This document shows, piece by piece, positions 42,301-54,576 of a stretch of DNA of 64,000 nucleotides. Below the pieces are notes generated by a model. That model worked only from the letters and a program-made list of their open reading frames with translations. It had not been told where the DNA came from and did not search any database. Source of the DNA: Theristus sp. LFF4_11 (Eukaryota; Nematoda; Chromadorea; Monhysterida; Xyalidae); NCBI GenBank assembly GCA_030248135.1, contig JASANC010003862.1:1-64000 (forward strand), written 5' to 3'. Position numbers and translations under genes: made by a program. Numbering within the stretch: the stretch's first letter is position 1; the number at the start of each line of letters is the position of its first letter.

Positions 42301-44459
42301 CGCGCTTGCATTAATCTAAGCCAGGCCTTTTTGATTGAGTGTTAGTAACAAAAAGCAACACTTTTCTGAGTACCCATTGTGAAACGGTCGCTTTTGTTTT
42401 GCTATTTAGCTTCTTTCAACCCGTTTACCCTAACATAAGCGACTCATTTCAGTTTACAATCGAGTTCTTGCAATTCTTACGATTGTCTCGCTTGTCGTTG
42501 TTGCACTTCAGCGTTCCAGATCGAGACGGTTTTCATTTCATCTTTTGCAGTCGATTATAAAATTTTAAGCACCAAAATTGCTATTTGTCCATTGTATGTA
42601 AGTTTTTTGTTGCCAATGAGCAAAAGGCATCATGATGACGAAGTTATGTAGAATGACGATTAAAATGGAGTAAGAACATCGTCATTAGAAAATGGAGTAA
42701 AGTTTTTAGCAGATGATGACTTAAATAGCAAAACAGGCGCTCAAACTGAAAAAATACTTTAGAACCGAGAACCGTAAATGTGAACAGACTTACTTAATCA
42801 GCTCACACAGTAACTATCTTAGTATTATAGATAGTATAGATAGATGTAATACACTATCCGCAGGGTTTTTTTTTGCTGAAGCATACATTTATTTGACAAA
42901 TGTGTTGTAATGTTCGGTATTTGTCAAATAAATGTATGCTTCAGCAAAAAACCTCCATTTGGCAGTAAAACTGTTTCAAAATTATTTGGCAAGAAAATAT
43001 AGCGGAATAAACCGGAATAACGGAACAACCCGACTGGAATCCGAAACATGATCGCAATACACGTCTGTTAGATAATTCAAACACAAAGAAATGCTAATAG
43101 GTACTTCGTAGAATAGTTTTCTTGCCAATGATTTTGAATCAGTTTTACTGCCAGTCATATGCAATGGAGGCGTGTTATAATGTTCGGTATTTGTCAAATA
43201 AATGTATGCTTCAGTAAAAAAAAAAACTGCGATTCATGTATGGCCTATTTTTTTAAACGTGTCCCACTGAAATGACGTCATGTGCCACAAAATATGCGCT
43301 TGTCGTTCACAGCAAACCAGACTATCCGTTTAGCCGATTTCATCCCGTAAACAAATGGTGAATGTCGAATCAGTCACACCAAACTGAAATTTTAGTGCTT
43401 GTACTTTGACAAACGGGCGTTTTTAAATAAAATGACGTCACGTTAGTCCGGACACGTTTGAATAAATCCACAATACTAGATACACTCAGTAGTCTAAAAA
43501 AACTAAAAAAATAGCATGGTATTCTTTTATAGCGTTTGTACGGCTGATGCAACACACGCGCAGCGCAATACACAGCACGCACGCACACACGCGCAATACT
43601 CGGCTCACACGCACGCACGCGCGCAGCGTTCCAACACTTTTGGCCGCCACTGTATATGCAGAAGAGGGGTGGCCTCATTAGTGATATGCCCCTCTTGAAT
43701 TATTTTAGTCATAAAAACTTGAGGCAAGAAGCTTAGTATTTGAAAAGAATATAAACGAGACAATATCGATCAAATCTTGTTGTCCACCTTCTTGTGATGC
43801 CCCTGTTGCTCGGGGTCCTTTTGCGTTTCTGTGCCGTTCCGACTAAATCAATATTCAATAGTTCGACAGCAGTGGATGCCGGGATGGCGAATGCTCTGTG
43901 ATTGGACTGCACGCGAGTTTTGTTTTTCAGGCAGATGCTTCAGGATGAGTTCGTGTTCCGCTGGGTGCAGTATGCAGACCACAGTTCCCCGGCCGAGTTG
44001 GCCAGCTTCATTGGCCGTTTACCCATCGAGCACGAGAACCTTGACTGGCTGCCAACAGTGTCCACGGAGTCTCTGACAAAGCTGAAAGCTGACGGTCGTT
44101 TGTTGCGTAACAGCAACGTTCAACCAACGCAGGAACTCGATCTGCATGATCAAGCTTGCACGAGCACGTGAGTTGCTGAAAAACGAACATTCGCCGAAAG
44201 AACGGAAGCATTTTTACCAAGTTGCAAGTTTTTATTATTTTTTAGCGAGCCGTTAAAAAAGCGTGCGCGTGCTTCGACGCCGGAACAGGCAGACCTGGGA
44301 GAAACGGCTGCACTTGATCGGCTGGCGTTGCTGCTGCAATCGACTGACGATCAGCTGAACGCAACTGTCAATGCTCAGTCAGTTGCGTTGTATCCAGAAA
44401 GTTGCAAGCAATCCACGTTCAGGTGTCTGTATCAAGTGAAACGTTTTACAGAGAACTAA
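36393..44459 (+). CDS. DCLRE1B: SNM1B/Apollo-like MBL-beta-CASP nuclease
   Basis: Six exons join to 456 residues: 36393-36641, 36807-37046, 37357-37545, 37621-37862, 43931-44167, 44246-44459. The metallo-beta-lactamase signature SHAHSDHMDGL is at 54-64 (H55, H57, D59, H60), with DANHCAG (H122), LYTGDFRY (D143) and, after the long intron, YADHSS (H324). Overall order and spacing match SNM1B/Apollo rather than Artemis: FFLSHAHSDH, STYLLANCRSFPTRQEA and ISDVFTVDM are close to Apollo. SNM1 enzymes are 5' exonucleases; Apollo processes telomere leading ends and crosslinks. Intron 4 (6068 bp) contains a nest of transposons that separates the last metal ligand from the rest. The reading frame ends at 44,457-44,459, but a spliced coiled-coil frame continues in another phase, so the C-terminus is uncertain. 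Confidence 0.88.
38112..40059 (-). mobile_element. Non-autonomous Helitron, copy 1
   Basis: Read on the minus strand it starts TCTATACTACTAAAACAGGAAGACC and ends with the hairpin CCGTGCC-GTA-GGCACGG, ten bases, then CTAG, with host A and T flanks on the 3' side (CTAG|T). These are the Helitron end rules (5' TC, 3' hairpin then CTRR, insertion between A and T). No Rep/helicase frame. Its body holds repeated segments of the type CATTCCCGTTCAAAATAT and an AC microsatellite near its 5' end. Confidence 0.85.
40060..41461 (-). mobile_element. Non-autonomous Helitron, copy 2
   Basis: It begins directly at the boundary of copy 1 with no spacer. On the minus strand its 5' end is TCTATAATACTAAGATAGTT and its 3' end is the same CCGTGCCGTAGGCACGG hairpin followed by GTCAATTGGCTAG. 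The body is closely similar to copy 3 and partly to copy 1. A 73-residue frame at 40,952-41,173 also occurs in copy 3; it is kept only by recent copying. Confidence 0.88.
41462..42831 (-). mobile_element. Non-autonomous Helitron, copy 3
   Basis: Starts without a spacer after copy 2, with the same 3' hairpin and CTAG and the same 5' TCTATAATACTAAGATAGTTACTG, here followed by host T (42,832). A further TCTATACTA 5'-end remnant directly outside (42,833-42,840) looks like the original 5' end of copy 1. Copies 2 and 3 differ by small indels and scattered substitutions. Confidence 0.88.
42859..43232. mobile_element. Palindromic MITE with multiple inverted arms
   Basis: Arms GCTGAAGCATACATTTATTTGAC occur at 42,875-42,897, inverted at 42,923-42,945 and inverted again at 43,190-43,215, with CGCAG-T(10) at the outer ends. 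A second inverted pair, GGCAGTAAAACTG / CAGTTTTACTGCC, lies inside. The first pair would form a near-perfect 27-bp hairpin. Non-coding. Confidence 0.75.
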
Positions 44460-44999
44460 ACAACATCGAATCAGAGCAACAAGTTGAGGTAACGGTGGAA
44501 AACGTAAAGGACGTTCAACAACAGATTCTGACTGTGTGGCGTCGCCGCATTGGGGAGCAGTTGAATTTGAGTGTGAACCGCAACAATCTGCGTGACCAGG
44601 TTTTTACTTTTTCTGCGCTTTATGCAGTTTTCGTAGAAACAGATTTACGCTGTTTTTTCGATTTCAGCGTGTTCAGGCACGAAAGCTCCCGCCGCTTGTT
44701 GTCAACGCAGAGACGCATCGTGCCGTGCTAGAAGCACTGCAGGTCATTCGTTGATGTCTGAATTCGCAAATTGGGCTTCACTGGCTGTACTCTTTGTTCA
44801 TATTTGATTGTCACTTCTTTATTCTGTTCTGTTATATCAGCTGCTGATGATTCAGAAAATGGTGTCGCTCAACATGTTCAAGAACCTTTGTTTATCTTTC
44901 AATTTGCAAATGTCGCAACATAAAAATATATGTAACACACAAACCGTCTTTGAGGTACACCTTATGTCAATTTATGAGAACCTGTCAATAACACAGTGA
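44402..44999 (+). other. Spliced coiled-coil frame of uncertain parentage
   Basis: Three blocks, 44402-44599, 44668-44742 and 44841-44999, all join in phase 0 across good GT-AG sites. They encode a charged helical stretch (SETFYRELNNIESEQQVEVT, VKDVQQQILTVWRRRIGEQL, ARKLPPLVVNAETHRAVLE) and then a short Met/Leu-rich tail with a stop. The first block overlaps the last Apollo exon by 58 bp in another frame and has no ATG of its own. Most likely it is the real C-terminus of the Apollo-like protein, reached by a missed splice or a one-base error in the sequence; a separate gene with an unseen first exon is the alternative. Confidence 0.5.
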
Positions 45000-45696
45000 T
45001 TTTACACATGGACAAGCACGCACGCACACAGCGCTGCTCTGATATATCATATGTCTACTTGTCTGTTGTGTTTGTTGCTGTGCAACATCACTGTTAAAAA
45101 CCAAGTGCAGTGTCTTCAGACAAGACCTTACCTGATTTTAATTGCAGCGAGTTAATGGCTGTTTTGAGAGGAGTTGTCAAAGATTTTATAATAATGGCGG
45201 TGTGTGTCTGTGTGAAGCCATGGTGCACTGAACCTGCAAAACTGTTGCCCACCAACCTTTTGCTGCTTGTTGTTTTTTGGCCACATGACTCCCTCGCAAG
45301 GGGAAGGAAACTTTATGACGAAATAGCTGACCTCACACCGGAAAGACCGTGAAACATTACCTGGTTAGTCTGCATGTGCGTGGTGACTGGCCATTAACCA
45401 ATACTGAGTTGCTTCCCAAAAATTTTTGTTTCTTCGCCACCAAGCAATTATTTTTTATCTGTTCCCATTGCGTTCAAAGTTTGTGAACCATATACTCAGG
45501 TTGTTCAAGATTCACGTGGTTTAAGATTCAACTGGTTTTGACAGTTTTTTGTTTCGCTAGCCTCCGTCTGCCACAAACGAAACCGTTTTGATTTGGTTGG
45601 TAGAACAGATTGTTTCAAGTTTGCAATCGCCAACTACCAACTGCTTCAGCGACTGTTGCACATCGACATCAGCCGTCGATTCTGATACTGACCTGA
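45000..45696. other. Intergenic before MROH1, no gene seen
   Basis: T-rich sequence with one 80-residue open frame (45,110-45,352) that has no recognisable family or splice support. It should contain the upstream region of MROH1. Confidence 0.4.
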
Positions 45697-48600
45697 ATGG
45701 CAACGGCTGGAAATGAAGGTGGGTTTTGATGCTATTAGGTCAAGCCAGGCCCCCGTGGAGAAAGCCAGTACTTTTGATTATGGTACAGTTTTCGTTGAAC
45801 TTTTGTTGACACTGATGAATTGTTTAGTGAGCCTCGGTGATTTTCCGTGTTGTTAGACAAGAGGTGTGTTGTTGCAGCAGTAATATTTTCGTTGTTGGAC
45901 GGTTGTGGCGACAAGGACAATGTTGTGCGCGAAACAGTGGCCAACTCACTGCGCACACTCGGCTGGCACAATCCAACGCTCGTGCTGACAACCATACATG
46001 CGTACTTGGCAAAACAGGCTAAGGTTCGCTGTCGCTCTTGCTTTCGCACTCACCCAGCGTAGTTGATTTGTTCTGTAGGTGGACTATGGCCAAACCACAA
46101 TGGCCTGGTGAATGGGTGCATCGAGCTGGTCTGGAACGCCCAATTCATAAGCAGGCTAACCAGCTGATTGTCAGTGTTCTGCAAGTTAACCGCAGGCTGA
46201 TTGTTATTGTTGATGAGATGGTTGAAGTTGCAGGTAGATTCTCTCAAATTGACTGTGATTCGTGTGCACTTTATGCAGCTCGCCAGCGTGCACCGTGCGT
46301 TGGTGCTGCACGTGATCAACGGCGTCTGTGGTGATCGCGTGGAGCAGCTCGAGCACCAACTCGTCTCGCTCATGATCAACCTGGCAACGCAGGAAATGAC
46401 CATGTCGAAAGTTTGTCGTTGTCACTGGTTTTTCTGCTGTCGTTGAGATTTGTGTGTGTCACGTGAGTTGTAAGTGAACGAACAGGACACCGAGCCGGAG
46501 TGGCAGTCGGCCGCGTCGGACGTGCTGGTCACGTTGGCACGGCGCTACTGCACGACCGTCATGGACAGCGTCCTGCAGAAATTCCAGCCCGGCATTGCGC
46601 CGCACCCGTTCGTCCTGCAGACGCTCGCCGAAATTGCGCTCGCAAACGGTAGCTTGATTGATCGAGTTGCTCTGGTGGCAAAACTGATTTCTTCGTCGTT
46701 CAACCAACTGATGCAACCAATCAGTCAATTCAACCATGTATCACACACTGTTTTGCTATTCTTCCGTTCAATCCACCTTTCAACAGCAATTCAACGCCAG
46801 CTAAATTTTCAATGTTGAATTCAGCCAACGGTTTTGTACCGTTCTTGTCCGACCTACTGAGTCGCACGGTGCCAATGTTGACGACGTCAGCAGCCACTAA
46901 AACTGACGCCATGAAATGTTCGTTTGCGAAAGGTTTGTGAGACCATTTAGTTTCTACAGATCCGGTTTCTTGCCGTCGACTAACGTTGCACGTCTGTAAA
47001 GTTCATCTTCAACGAACTCAGCATTACGCCGCTACTGTGAGGCGCTGTGTGAGTATCTGCTTGACCACTCCAGTGGCACTGACCCGAACGTTTCGGTCAG
47101 CGTCTACGAGACGCAGTTCTCAGCAGCCTATGACGTGGTCTTCCCTGCGTGGCTCGCCGTCAAAGACTACACGGTCGGTGGACAGCTCTTCGTTTCTGTT
47201 TTTTTGGTTAGATTTCTAGTTTGCTTTCTTGGTTTGTTCATCCTGGTAGGTGTTTTTTTCAGGTACGAGCGGCCGTTGTGCAGTGCATCGGCGATTTGTG
47301 TCACGTGATTGGCGCTGAGAAACTGAACGAAGAGCTCCGCAAGGTCATTCCTGCCATGTTGGCGTTGTACAAGAAGCCGAGCATGGATTTGTTGGCCGTT
47401 AGCCAGGTTCATATATGATTTTGCTGTTTTGATTGTTGTTGTTTTCATTCAAGTGTCAGGCAAGTGCTGCACTAAGGAAATCATGTGTTCAGACCGGCAC
47501 ACGCAGGTTTGATCTGCTGCACTCTGATACGATCGCCATGCATTGTATGTTCTTGTGCAGGGCCTGTGTCGCCTTCTGGAAGCGAGCGCACAACGCGAGT
47601 CATGCCCGATTGAGCCGTATCTCGAAGAAATCTGGGTCGCATTGTTCCCGCAGATCACAGACGACATCGACTACACCAACACGGAGGGCACGAAGCTGCG
47701 CAACGAAGTGCTACGTTGCTTTCACGTCACCGGTGTGCTCTGCTTTCTCGTGCTGTGGTTTTCATGAATTCTGACAGTGGATGCACTTTCCCTAAATTTT
47801 CCATCGCCATTGCCGCATTTTCCCTATTCAGCATGCATCAACGCCGACCGTTTGGTTTATTATTTGGTGCAAAAGATCCAAGGTGCCTCGGCCGATCGCA
47901 CCAAACTGTCGGCCATTTGCATTCTGCGCCACCTTGTCAACTCATCCGGTCCGTTTCTCTGTGACAAGAGAGCACTGGTGATGCGAGGACTGAAGCCGAT
48001 TCTGGTCGACCACACCGTGTCACTCAGGGTTCGTTCAATTTTGGTCGTCGCTTGAAAACTTTTTTCTTTGTCGAAAAATCGCGCACCAAAAAATAGAATG
48101 ATGACAGGTGAAACGAAGCCTCTGTCAGCTGGCAATCGCACTTGCCGACCACGATTTCCTTGACAACGAGAGCGGCTCGTTTGTTGTCGAGTTTCTTGTG
48201 AAAAATCTGATCGCTACTGAAGATTCGGTTTGGTCGTTTTTTTGTTGATGTTGTCAGTCTGTGCACGTTTGCCCAAGAGAGTTTCAATTTTCAGTCGAAG
48301 AAAGCAGTGGCCAATGACGGCGACTCGCAAAGCAGCAGCGGACAGTTGCGTCACAGTTGTGGCCAGGCGTTGTTGACAATTGCGAAGAACAGCACACAGG
48401 CGCACACGGTGTGGACATACAAGCAGTTTGTTTGTTTGTTTGTGTCATGCTTGGCCGTGGGTCTGGTTTGGCCGCCTCCTGTGGCCATTTCTGTTGCGAA
48501 CACCATGACCACAACACGCTGTTGTTTGCAGCTGATGTGGCCGTATCTGTTTGAGTTCGTGTGCGTGTCCGAGTACACAGCAGCGATTGGTGACATCTGC

Positions 48601-51600
48601 CGTGCGCTGCTCGTCATTGCCCAGTCAATGGCCGCTGCTTCTGCACCAATCATCGTTGTGCCAAATGAAGGCGACGACAATCGTAGGGATTTTTGTGTTT
48701 TGGCGCTTTTCTGGTTCATTTTTCACAATGACAAGCTGGTAATGACCCTTCGTGTGGCCAAACTGCGCAGTACGTGCAATTTATGCTTTCTGGTATGCGT
48801 AGTGACTGACTCGAGCTGGTTGGACGAATCCGTGTACCCCATTCAAAAGCAACCAATCAGCTGATTGTTCATGATTTTCAGCGCACCTTGCTGGTCGCCA
48901 CCAAGTGTTTGCGCGTTTCGTTGTGCTGCTTGGTGCTGAAGGCACATTGAGCATTGAGCATTGTCGTCTGTCACTGGTGCTTGTTGAGCTGCTCTCGCAT
49001 CTCGCTGCCTGGCTTCATTCGTCCTTTGTACCACTGTGGCAAAGTTCACTTCCGAATTTGCAGCGCTCAATCGAATCAAGTGTGTTCTGTTTACTCTGTT
49101 TCTCTGTTACCGTTTTATTCATGACATCTCGTCGTGTACTCTGCGTTGTCTGCAGACATTGACGGGACCACAACTCTTTCGTCGCGCGACTGGCAAGCCA
49201 CGATTCTGAAGGCAAGTGCCATCTGTGTTTGTGCGTTACTCTGTCTCTGAGGGCTCGCCCAGCTTTGATCGTCTGCTTTCAGTTTCTACTCGATTCTGTT
49301 GTCGCTGTGTCTGAGGCGGAGTGGAGACAGGACTTGGCGGCAGCATTCGGCAAGCAGTTCAATTTGTATACCGCGTATCCAAACGAAAAAGTTAGTGACG
49401 ATAATGTGAAGATTGCTTTTGATGTGAAATTGTAGAAAGTTTTTCATCTTTAATTGTAGCGATTTCTGTGTCGCTGTCTCGGCGGCTGTCTGACAAAAAT
49501 TGTCGACAATCAGTTCGTCGTGAACCACATCGAGTTGATGTTCAAATCAGTGAACGCACAGAAGGCCATTGATAGACTGGTTTGTTATGGTTGGTGAGAC
49601 GTTCATGCTTGTCGTGTAGCTATGTTGCGACTGCGTTTTCACAGGGTTGTGCGCAAGGCGTTGGCTTTTGTGCGTCGGCGCACGCGGACTTGGTGCTGAC
49701 ACGTCTGGAGAATGTTGCAAAATGGGAACATCAAAAACGATCGGGTGGCTTTTTTGGCTACATAAAGGTCGGTCTTTGACAATATCCCGTTTGTAGACGA
49801 TAAGACATTCCAGAGTTTCAGTTTTTTTGCCAATTTTTAAACATTTCAGAGTAGCATGCCGACAATGAAGTCTGACCCAGACCCAGACACGTGCTGCTTG
49901 CGCGCGACCATCTTGCTCAGTTACGGTTACCTGGTGTGGTATTGCCCGATCGACATTGTCACACAACGACTGCAGACTACAATCATGCGATTTTTAAAGC
50001 CATACTTCGACACTGCGAAGGTATAAACTAGGATGACGTTTTGCATTGGTTTCATATTTGGACGACAGTTCAAGCATCACAAGGTAAACCAATAAATGCC
50101 GACAATAATGCTTTGTGTAGGATTTGATGGTGAAAGAGAGTCTGGTTCAGACGATCACCCTGATCGCTGAGGCCGTCCATGCGAGTCACCTGAAAGCCGA
50201 CTACAACCTGGAGGAGCGCACCGCGTTCTTTCAACACATCATCGTAGGCTGATTGTTTGCAGTGCTGTGCTTTCCAAACGTGTCACATTCGCAGTTGGCT
50301 GCACTGTTTCTGCAGGATTACGTGCAAACTGAGCCGGCGCAGTCGTGCACGTCGCCGCTGCGAGTGTTGGCCGCACGCGCCACTGCTGCGCTCGTGTGCG
50401 TTCTTTCAGCTTCATTCGTCACTTGAGCAGAATAAAATGCGCTCATTCGAATTCCCGTACGTTTTCAGCAAACTTGATCCACCGCTCAACCACCAAGAGA
50501 TTCGCACCGTGATGAGTGTGTTCTGCACTTATTTCTACTCCGTGCGCATTGTCAATGTGCCGCCTATGCCTGATTTGAAAGTGAGCGCTGTCATTTTGGT
50601 CCAACAATAACCAAGAAGTGTGTGAGTGGGACACATTGCACACGTGTACCATTTTGCAGACGACCAATGATAATTTGCTCGATTCGTTTCACACCATCTT
50701 CGAAGAATTAATTCGCAAACGACCGATCGTCAACACGCTCACCATCACGAAAAATGTCCGTTTTATTAAATTCGATTCGACTGTCAGTTCAATCAAGCAT
50801 TTTTTTCCGACCGGTTCATTTCTTTCAGGTTGTTCAGCCATATCTCTCCTCCGATCATGAGATCGAAAGACAGCGAGCGTTTCAAACGACTTTGATGCTG
50901 TTGAAGACTTATTACTCGTTAGCAACTGACTGTACGCTTGGTGTGAGTTGAAGAATTTGAGTTTGCATATCGGTTGAGTTGGCCACGGCCAGGCCGAACT
51001 GTTTTTACAATTTGGTTGATTGTTTTGCAGTTTTGAATGAACTAAAACTCACATGAACATCACATTTTGCAGCGTGCCACTGAATTCCCACTGCTCGGCA
51101 GCGGTTTCGGTCGTTTCTGCCCCCGTTTCACGGACCCCAGCTCGGCAGTGCGTTTGTTGGCGCACGACTGTGTGCACTACATGTTGACGCTCGCTGCGCT
51201 ACTCAAAGGTCGGTGGACCACAAATAGTTGCATTGAAAAGTGTGACAAAATAGTAAATGTGTGTTGCCAGGCCTCGGTCACGATTATCAGGACAATTGCG
51301 TTGAAGAGTTGGCATCATGGCGCGACCAGCTGGCAGGCGATGATGCGGCCGCGCACGTACAAGTGGTCAACAATGTTGCTCAGGTTGTGTGGTGCGCAGG
51401 CTGTGATGCAGTGCTTTCGGTGCCTAATAAAGCACAAACGTCATCTTTTATACTCTGAATCGTTTTCATGTGTGAAAGTTGTTGAACGTTTTACAAACAA
51501 ACACTGCCGAATGTGAACATGCAATGCGACCAAGGTGATCGAGCGTCGTCTGCCGCCGAAGCAGCTGCAGACGTACCTGTCAGTGCTGTTCGATGTGCTG

Positions 51601-54576
51601 CTCGACCGGCAGCCGGCAGTGAGCGGTGCAGCGAGTGTGTTGTTGCGTCACGTGCTGCACGTGCGTGGTCAGCATCTGCAGCACGAGTGCGACACGCTGG
51701 TGACGACGCTGCTGACAAAGCTCACTGCCATGCCGGACCACTCTGTGCACACGTACTCGGAGACGCTGCTCGCGTTGCTGCAATACGCCACGCATCACAT
51801 TGTGCCCGTCGTCTGCTCACTGCTCGCGCAGCCGCTACCATTCTCACAGTTGGTGGCATTGTTGTTGTTGGCGCTAAACGGTGTTTGCAGATGGAGAGCA
51901 GTAAATTTGTTCAGTGACTAGTCAGCTATAAACAAGTTTGTTGATTGTGCAGAGCAGTGGTGGACTGTTGGGCGACCGTAGCTCGTAGTCACAGTCTGCT
52001 TCCGGTGGTGCTCGATTACTTGCTGCGAACCATTGAGGAGTGTGACCAGGCACCGTACGAGCAGCCGGATGGCACCAACGTGCGTCTGGTGCGCACCGAA
52101 GCGCTGACACTCACTGCGGCCGTCATTGAATGCGTCAAGGTGCGCGCACACGCACGCATGCGCACGCGATTCTCGGAAACAGCTTTTTAGGATTTCATGA
52201 GACCATTTGTCAATGAAAAAGGCGTCACCGTTTAGTAATTTTGCTCAGAGCGCCGATCGTGACGAAACCTTGATGACGATGTTCGCACGGCTGTTGACGG
52301 TGCTGCTCATCCACTGTGGCTCGCTCGTTGGCACGCAGTTTCCGAATCAAAACTCAGTGGTCACCAATGAAATGCGCAAGCAGCACAGGTGCTTTGCTGG
52401 TGTCCATGCAAGCACACAATCAACTGTAGCTCTTGTGAATGCCAATCAGTCGATTTGATTGTTTTTTGTTAAACATGCAGCTATCCAGCGTCCGTGGTGC
52501 ACGTCGCGTTGAAGACGTTGTTCGTACGACTGCGTACGGATGCAATTGTGCACCATCTGAACGAGCAACACGTTTGGAACGACTTTGAAGACCCGCATCA
52601 CTACAGCAACGCTGTACGTTAACGCGAATTGGTGAAAATGCAAAGATTGCTTGAACTGTTGCTGTACTATTTGAAAAAGAATGCAAAACTCACTAAGATC
52701 GAGTGTCAACAAACGGCAGATCTACCACGTTGGCAAGTCGCTCGCTGCGAACTACGTGCACTGGGTGCAGCCAATGACGGAATTGCTTGAGCCGAAGCTG
52801 GCTATGTACCGTGACGAGCAGCGCATCGTGGCGATGTCCGTGCTGGCAGCGTTCGTGCGTCTGCCGTCCACTGACGCGCAGTTGCTGGCAACACTCGTCG
52901 ACATGCACGTGCGCTCGCTCGCCGACAACTGCATTGCTGTCAGACAGGTGACTCGACGGAATGCACTTTGCAAACGCCCGCGGTGCTTTTGGCAAAGCAC
53001 CATATGAATGCAATAGTTTGCGACGTTTCAAAGGATCATCACCTCAAGTTGTGTTCAGTTGGCCGTGCGTGGCCTTGGCGACTTAGCGCACGCGCCAAAG
53101 GATCAGCTGGCCAAGTACACGTCGGTGGCACTGACTGCCGTGATGTCCGGACTGGAGGACGCCGCAGACACCAAAGACCAAGTGGCGCTCGAGGCAATGC
53201 AGGCGCTCAACAAACTCGCAACACGCATCGATCGCGCACACATGGACGACATCCTCGTCTCGGTGCTGCTCAGGATTCGGCCGTGCTTTGAAAAGGTGCA
53301 ACGCAATTTTCATGTTTTGCGAAAAGCAGGAAAAATTCAAGTGAAAATGTAAGCTAGGAAAACGAAAACCTAGGAAATGCATCCATTGCGTATTTTCGTG
53401 TTAGTCGATCATCAATGAGTATTCTCGTTCTTCAATTCAGGACAGTGGTGCAGTGCGTTCGGTTGCGTTCGAGCTGCTGGCGCGACTGGCTGCGTTTGGC
53501 GACTGCGATGCGTACAAAGAACAACTGCACACGAACATGTGCGCCCTATTGCTGCACATGTACGACACGGAAGCACACGTGCAAATGGTACGTGCGCACG
53601 CTTGTTGCCGACTCACGAGTAGTTGTAGGGCATGTTCAGTGAATGATGAACGTTGTCGTGGCGAGATAACTTTGCGAACTCGCTGTATGAACGGATGTTG
53701 TCCATGACAGCTGCCAATACATGTGTGTGTGCTGTGCCGGTGTGATAATGTGGGTACTGTGGTAAGCAGAGTGCTCATGTGATACAAGATGCACTCTGAG
53801 TAAAACGGGTTCTGTTCTGGTGTCCGTCTCACCGACACGCCAGGTGGCATGGCGAAACCTCAAACCGCAAACTATCCGACATGCACACTCGTTTTTGTTG
53901 GTGCCAGGCGTGCGTGCACGTGTTCACGCACATGCACGACCTGCTGGGCGTCAGTGCACAGGGTGTGATTGAGTCGCAGTTGTGCAAGCAAATCAACGTT
54001 GACCAAGACACGCAGATCGACGCAACCGTCTATCGCTCGTTCATGCGCGAATTCACAAAAGTGCTGGTGCGTAATGCTGCTTCATTATTTAAAAATATAT
54101 AAAACACTGCCTAGTCGGTTGTTTGAGTCGATGTTGATCTTGCAGACGAACGAGTTTAGCGAACGCGTAAATTTCTACGCGTTGTGCACGTCCAATTATT
54201 ACAAAAGTGCCTCATCTAGAATTCGTGCGAACGCCGCATTGTTGACTGGTTTGTTGTTGCATTGTGTTCGCTTGGTTTCACCAGAAACTTTGTTGTTGGT
54301 GACGAAATTTCGGTTTTTTGTAGGGTTTCTTCTGTGCTCGGCGCCGACCGAAGTGCGAAGGACAATATCAAAGGATTTGATTTTCTCTGGTAAGCACGGA
54401 CCAGACAATTTAGTGCAGATTTATTCAGACAGAATGAAAAAGAATAACATAGATTAAGGAATATCAATTGCGCTGGTTTAATTTGTTTAGGTTTATCGTT
54501 GCTGTTGAAAGAGCCGGAAACTGAAGTTCGACTGTGTGCGGCTGAAGCGATGGCCAATTTGTATCCTTATCTGTGA
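45697..54576 (+). CDS. MROH1: MROH1 (maestro HEAT-like repeat family member 1)
   Basis: A gene of about thirty exons. The first ten are 45697-45718, 45878-46023, 46279-46410, 46486-46648, 46825-46932, 47022-47173, 47263-47406, 47561-47732, 47832-48028 and 48108-48227; later exons were recognised by frame but not all borders fixed. The predicted protein is about 1500-1650 residues (human MROH1: 1641), made of HEAT-type helical repeats. Diagnostic blocks are EPEWQSAASDVLVTLARRY, VLQKFQPGIAPHPFVLQTLA, GFVPFLSDLLSRTVPML, KLRNEVLRCFHV, CAQGVGFCASAHADLVLTRL, SMPTMKSDPDPDTCCLRATI, RFCPRFTDPSSAVRLLAHDC, ERVNFYALCTSNYYKS and the end LCAAEAMANLYPYL. MROH1 is reported as a lysosome-associated HEAT protein. 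The start gives MATAGNE and a short first exon. The segment 52,854-53,778 is repeated at the right edge of the window. Confidence 0.92.

Larger units (their letters stand above)
37980..43652. mobile_element. Tc1-type TIR element (5.7 kb) in Apollo intron 4
   Basis: The inverted ends CAGTGGCGGCCAAAAGTGTT...(CCGCCACTG) are flanked by TA on both sides. The inverted repeats extend about 130-180 bp: both ends share GTTGGAACGCTGCGCGC, CATCAGCC-TACAAACGCTAT and TGAGTGTA. The end sequence resembles Tc1-like transposons. No transposase frame survives inside; instead most of the interior is a Helitron array and a palindromic element inserted later. Confidence 0.88.

Noticed and set aside
40952..42560. 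73-residue frame repeated at 40,952-41,173 and 42,339-42,560 (apparent conserved small protein)
   Set aside because: Both lie at the same place in Helitron copies 2 and 3; similarity reflects recent element duplication and there is no coding evidence.
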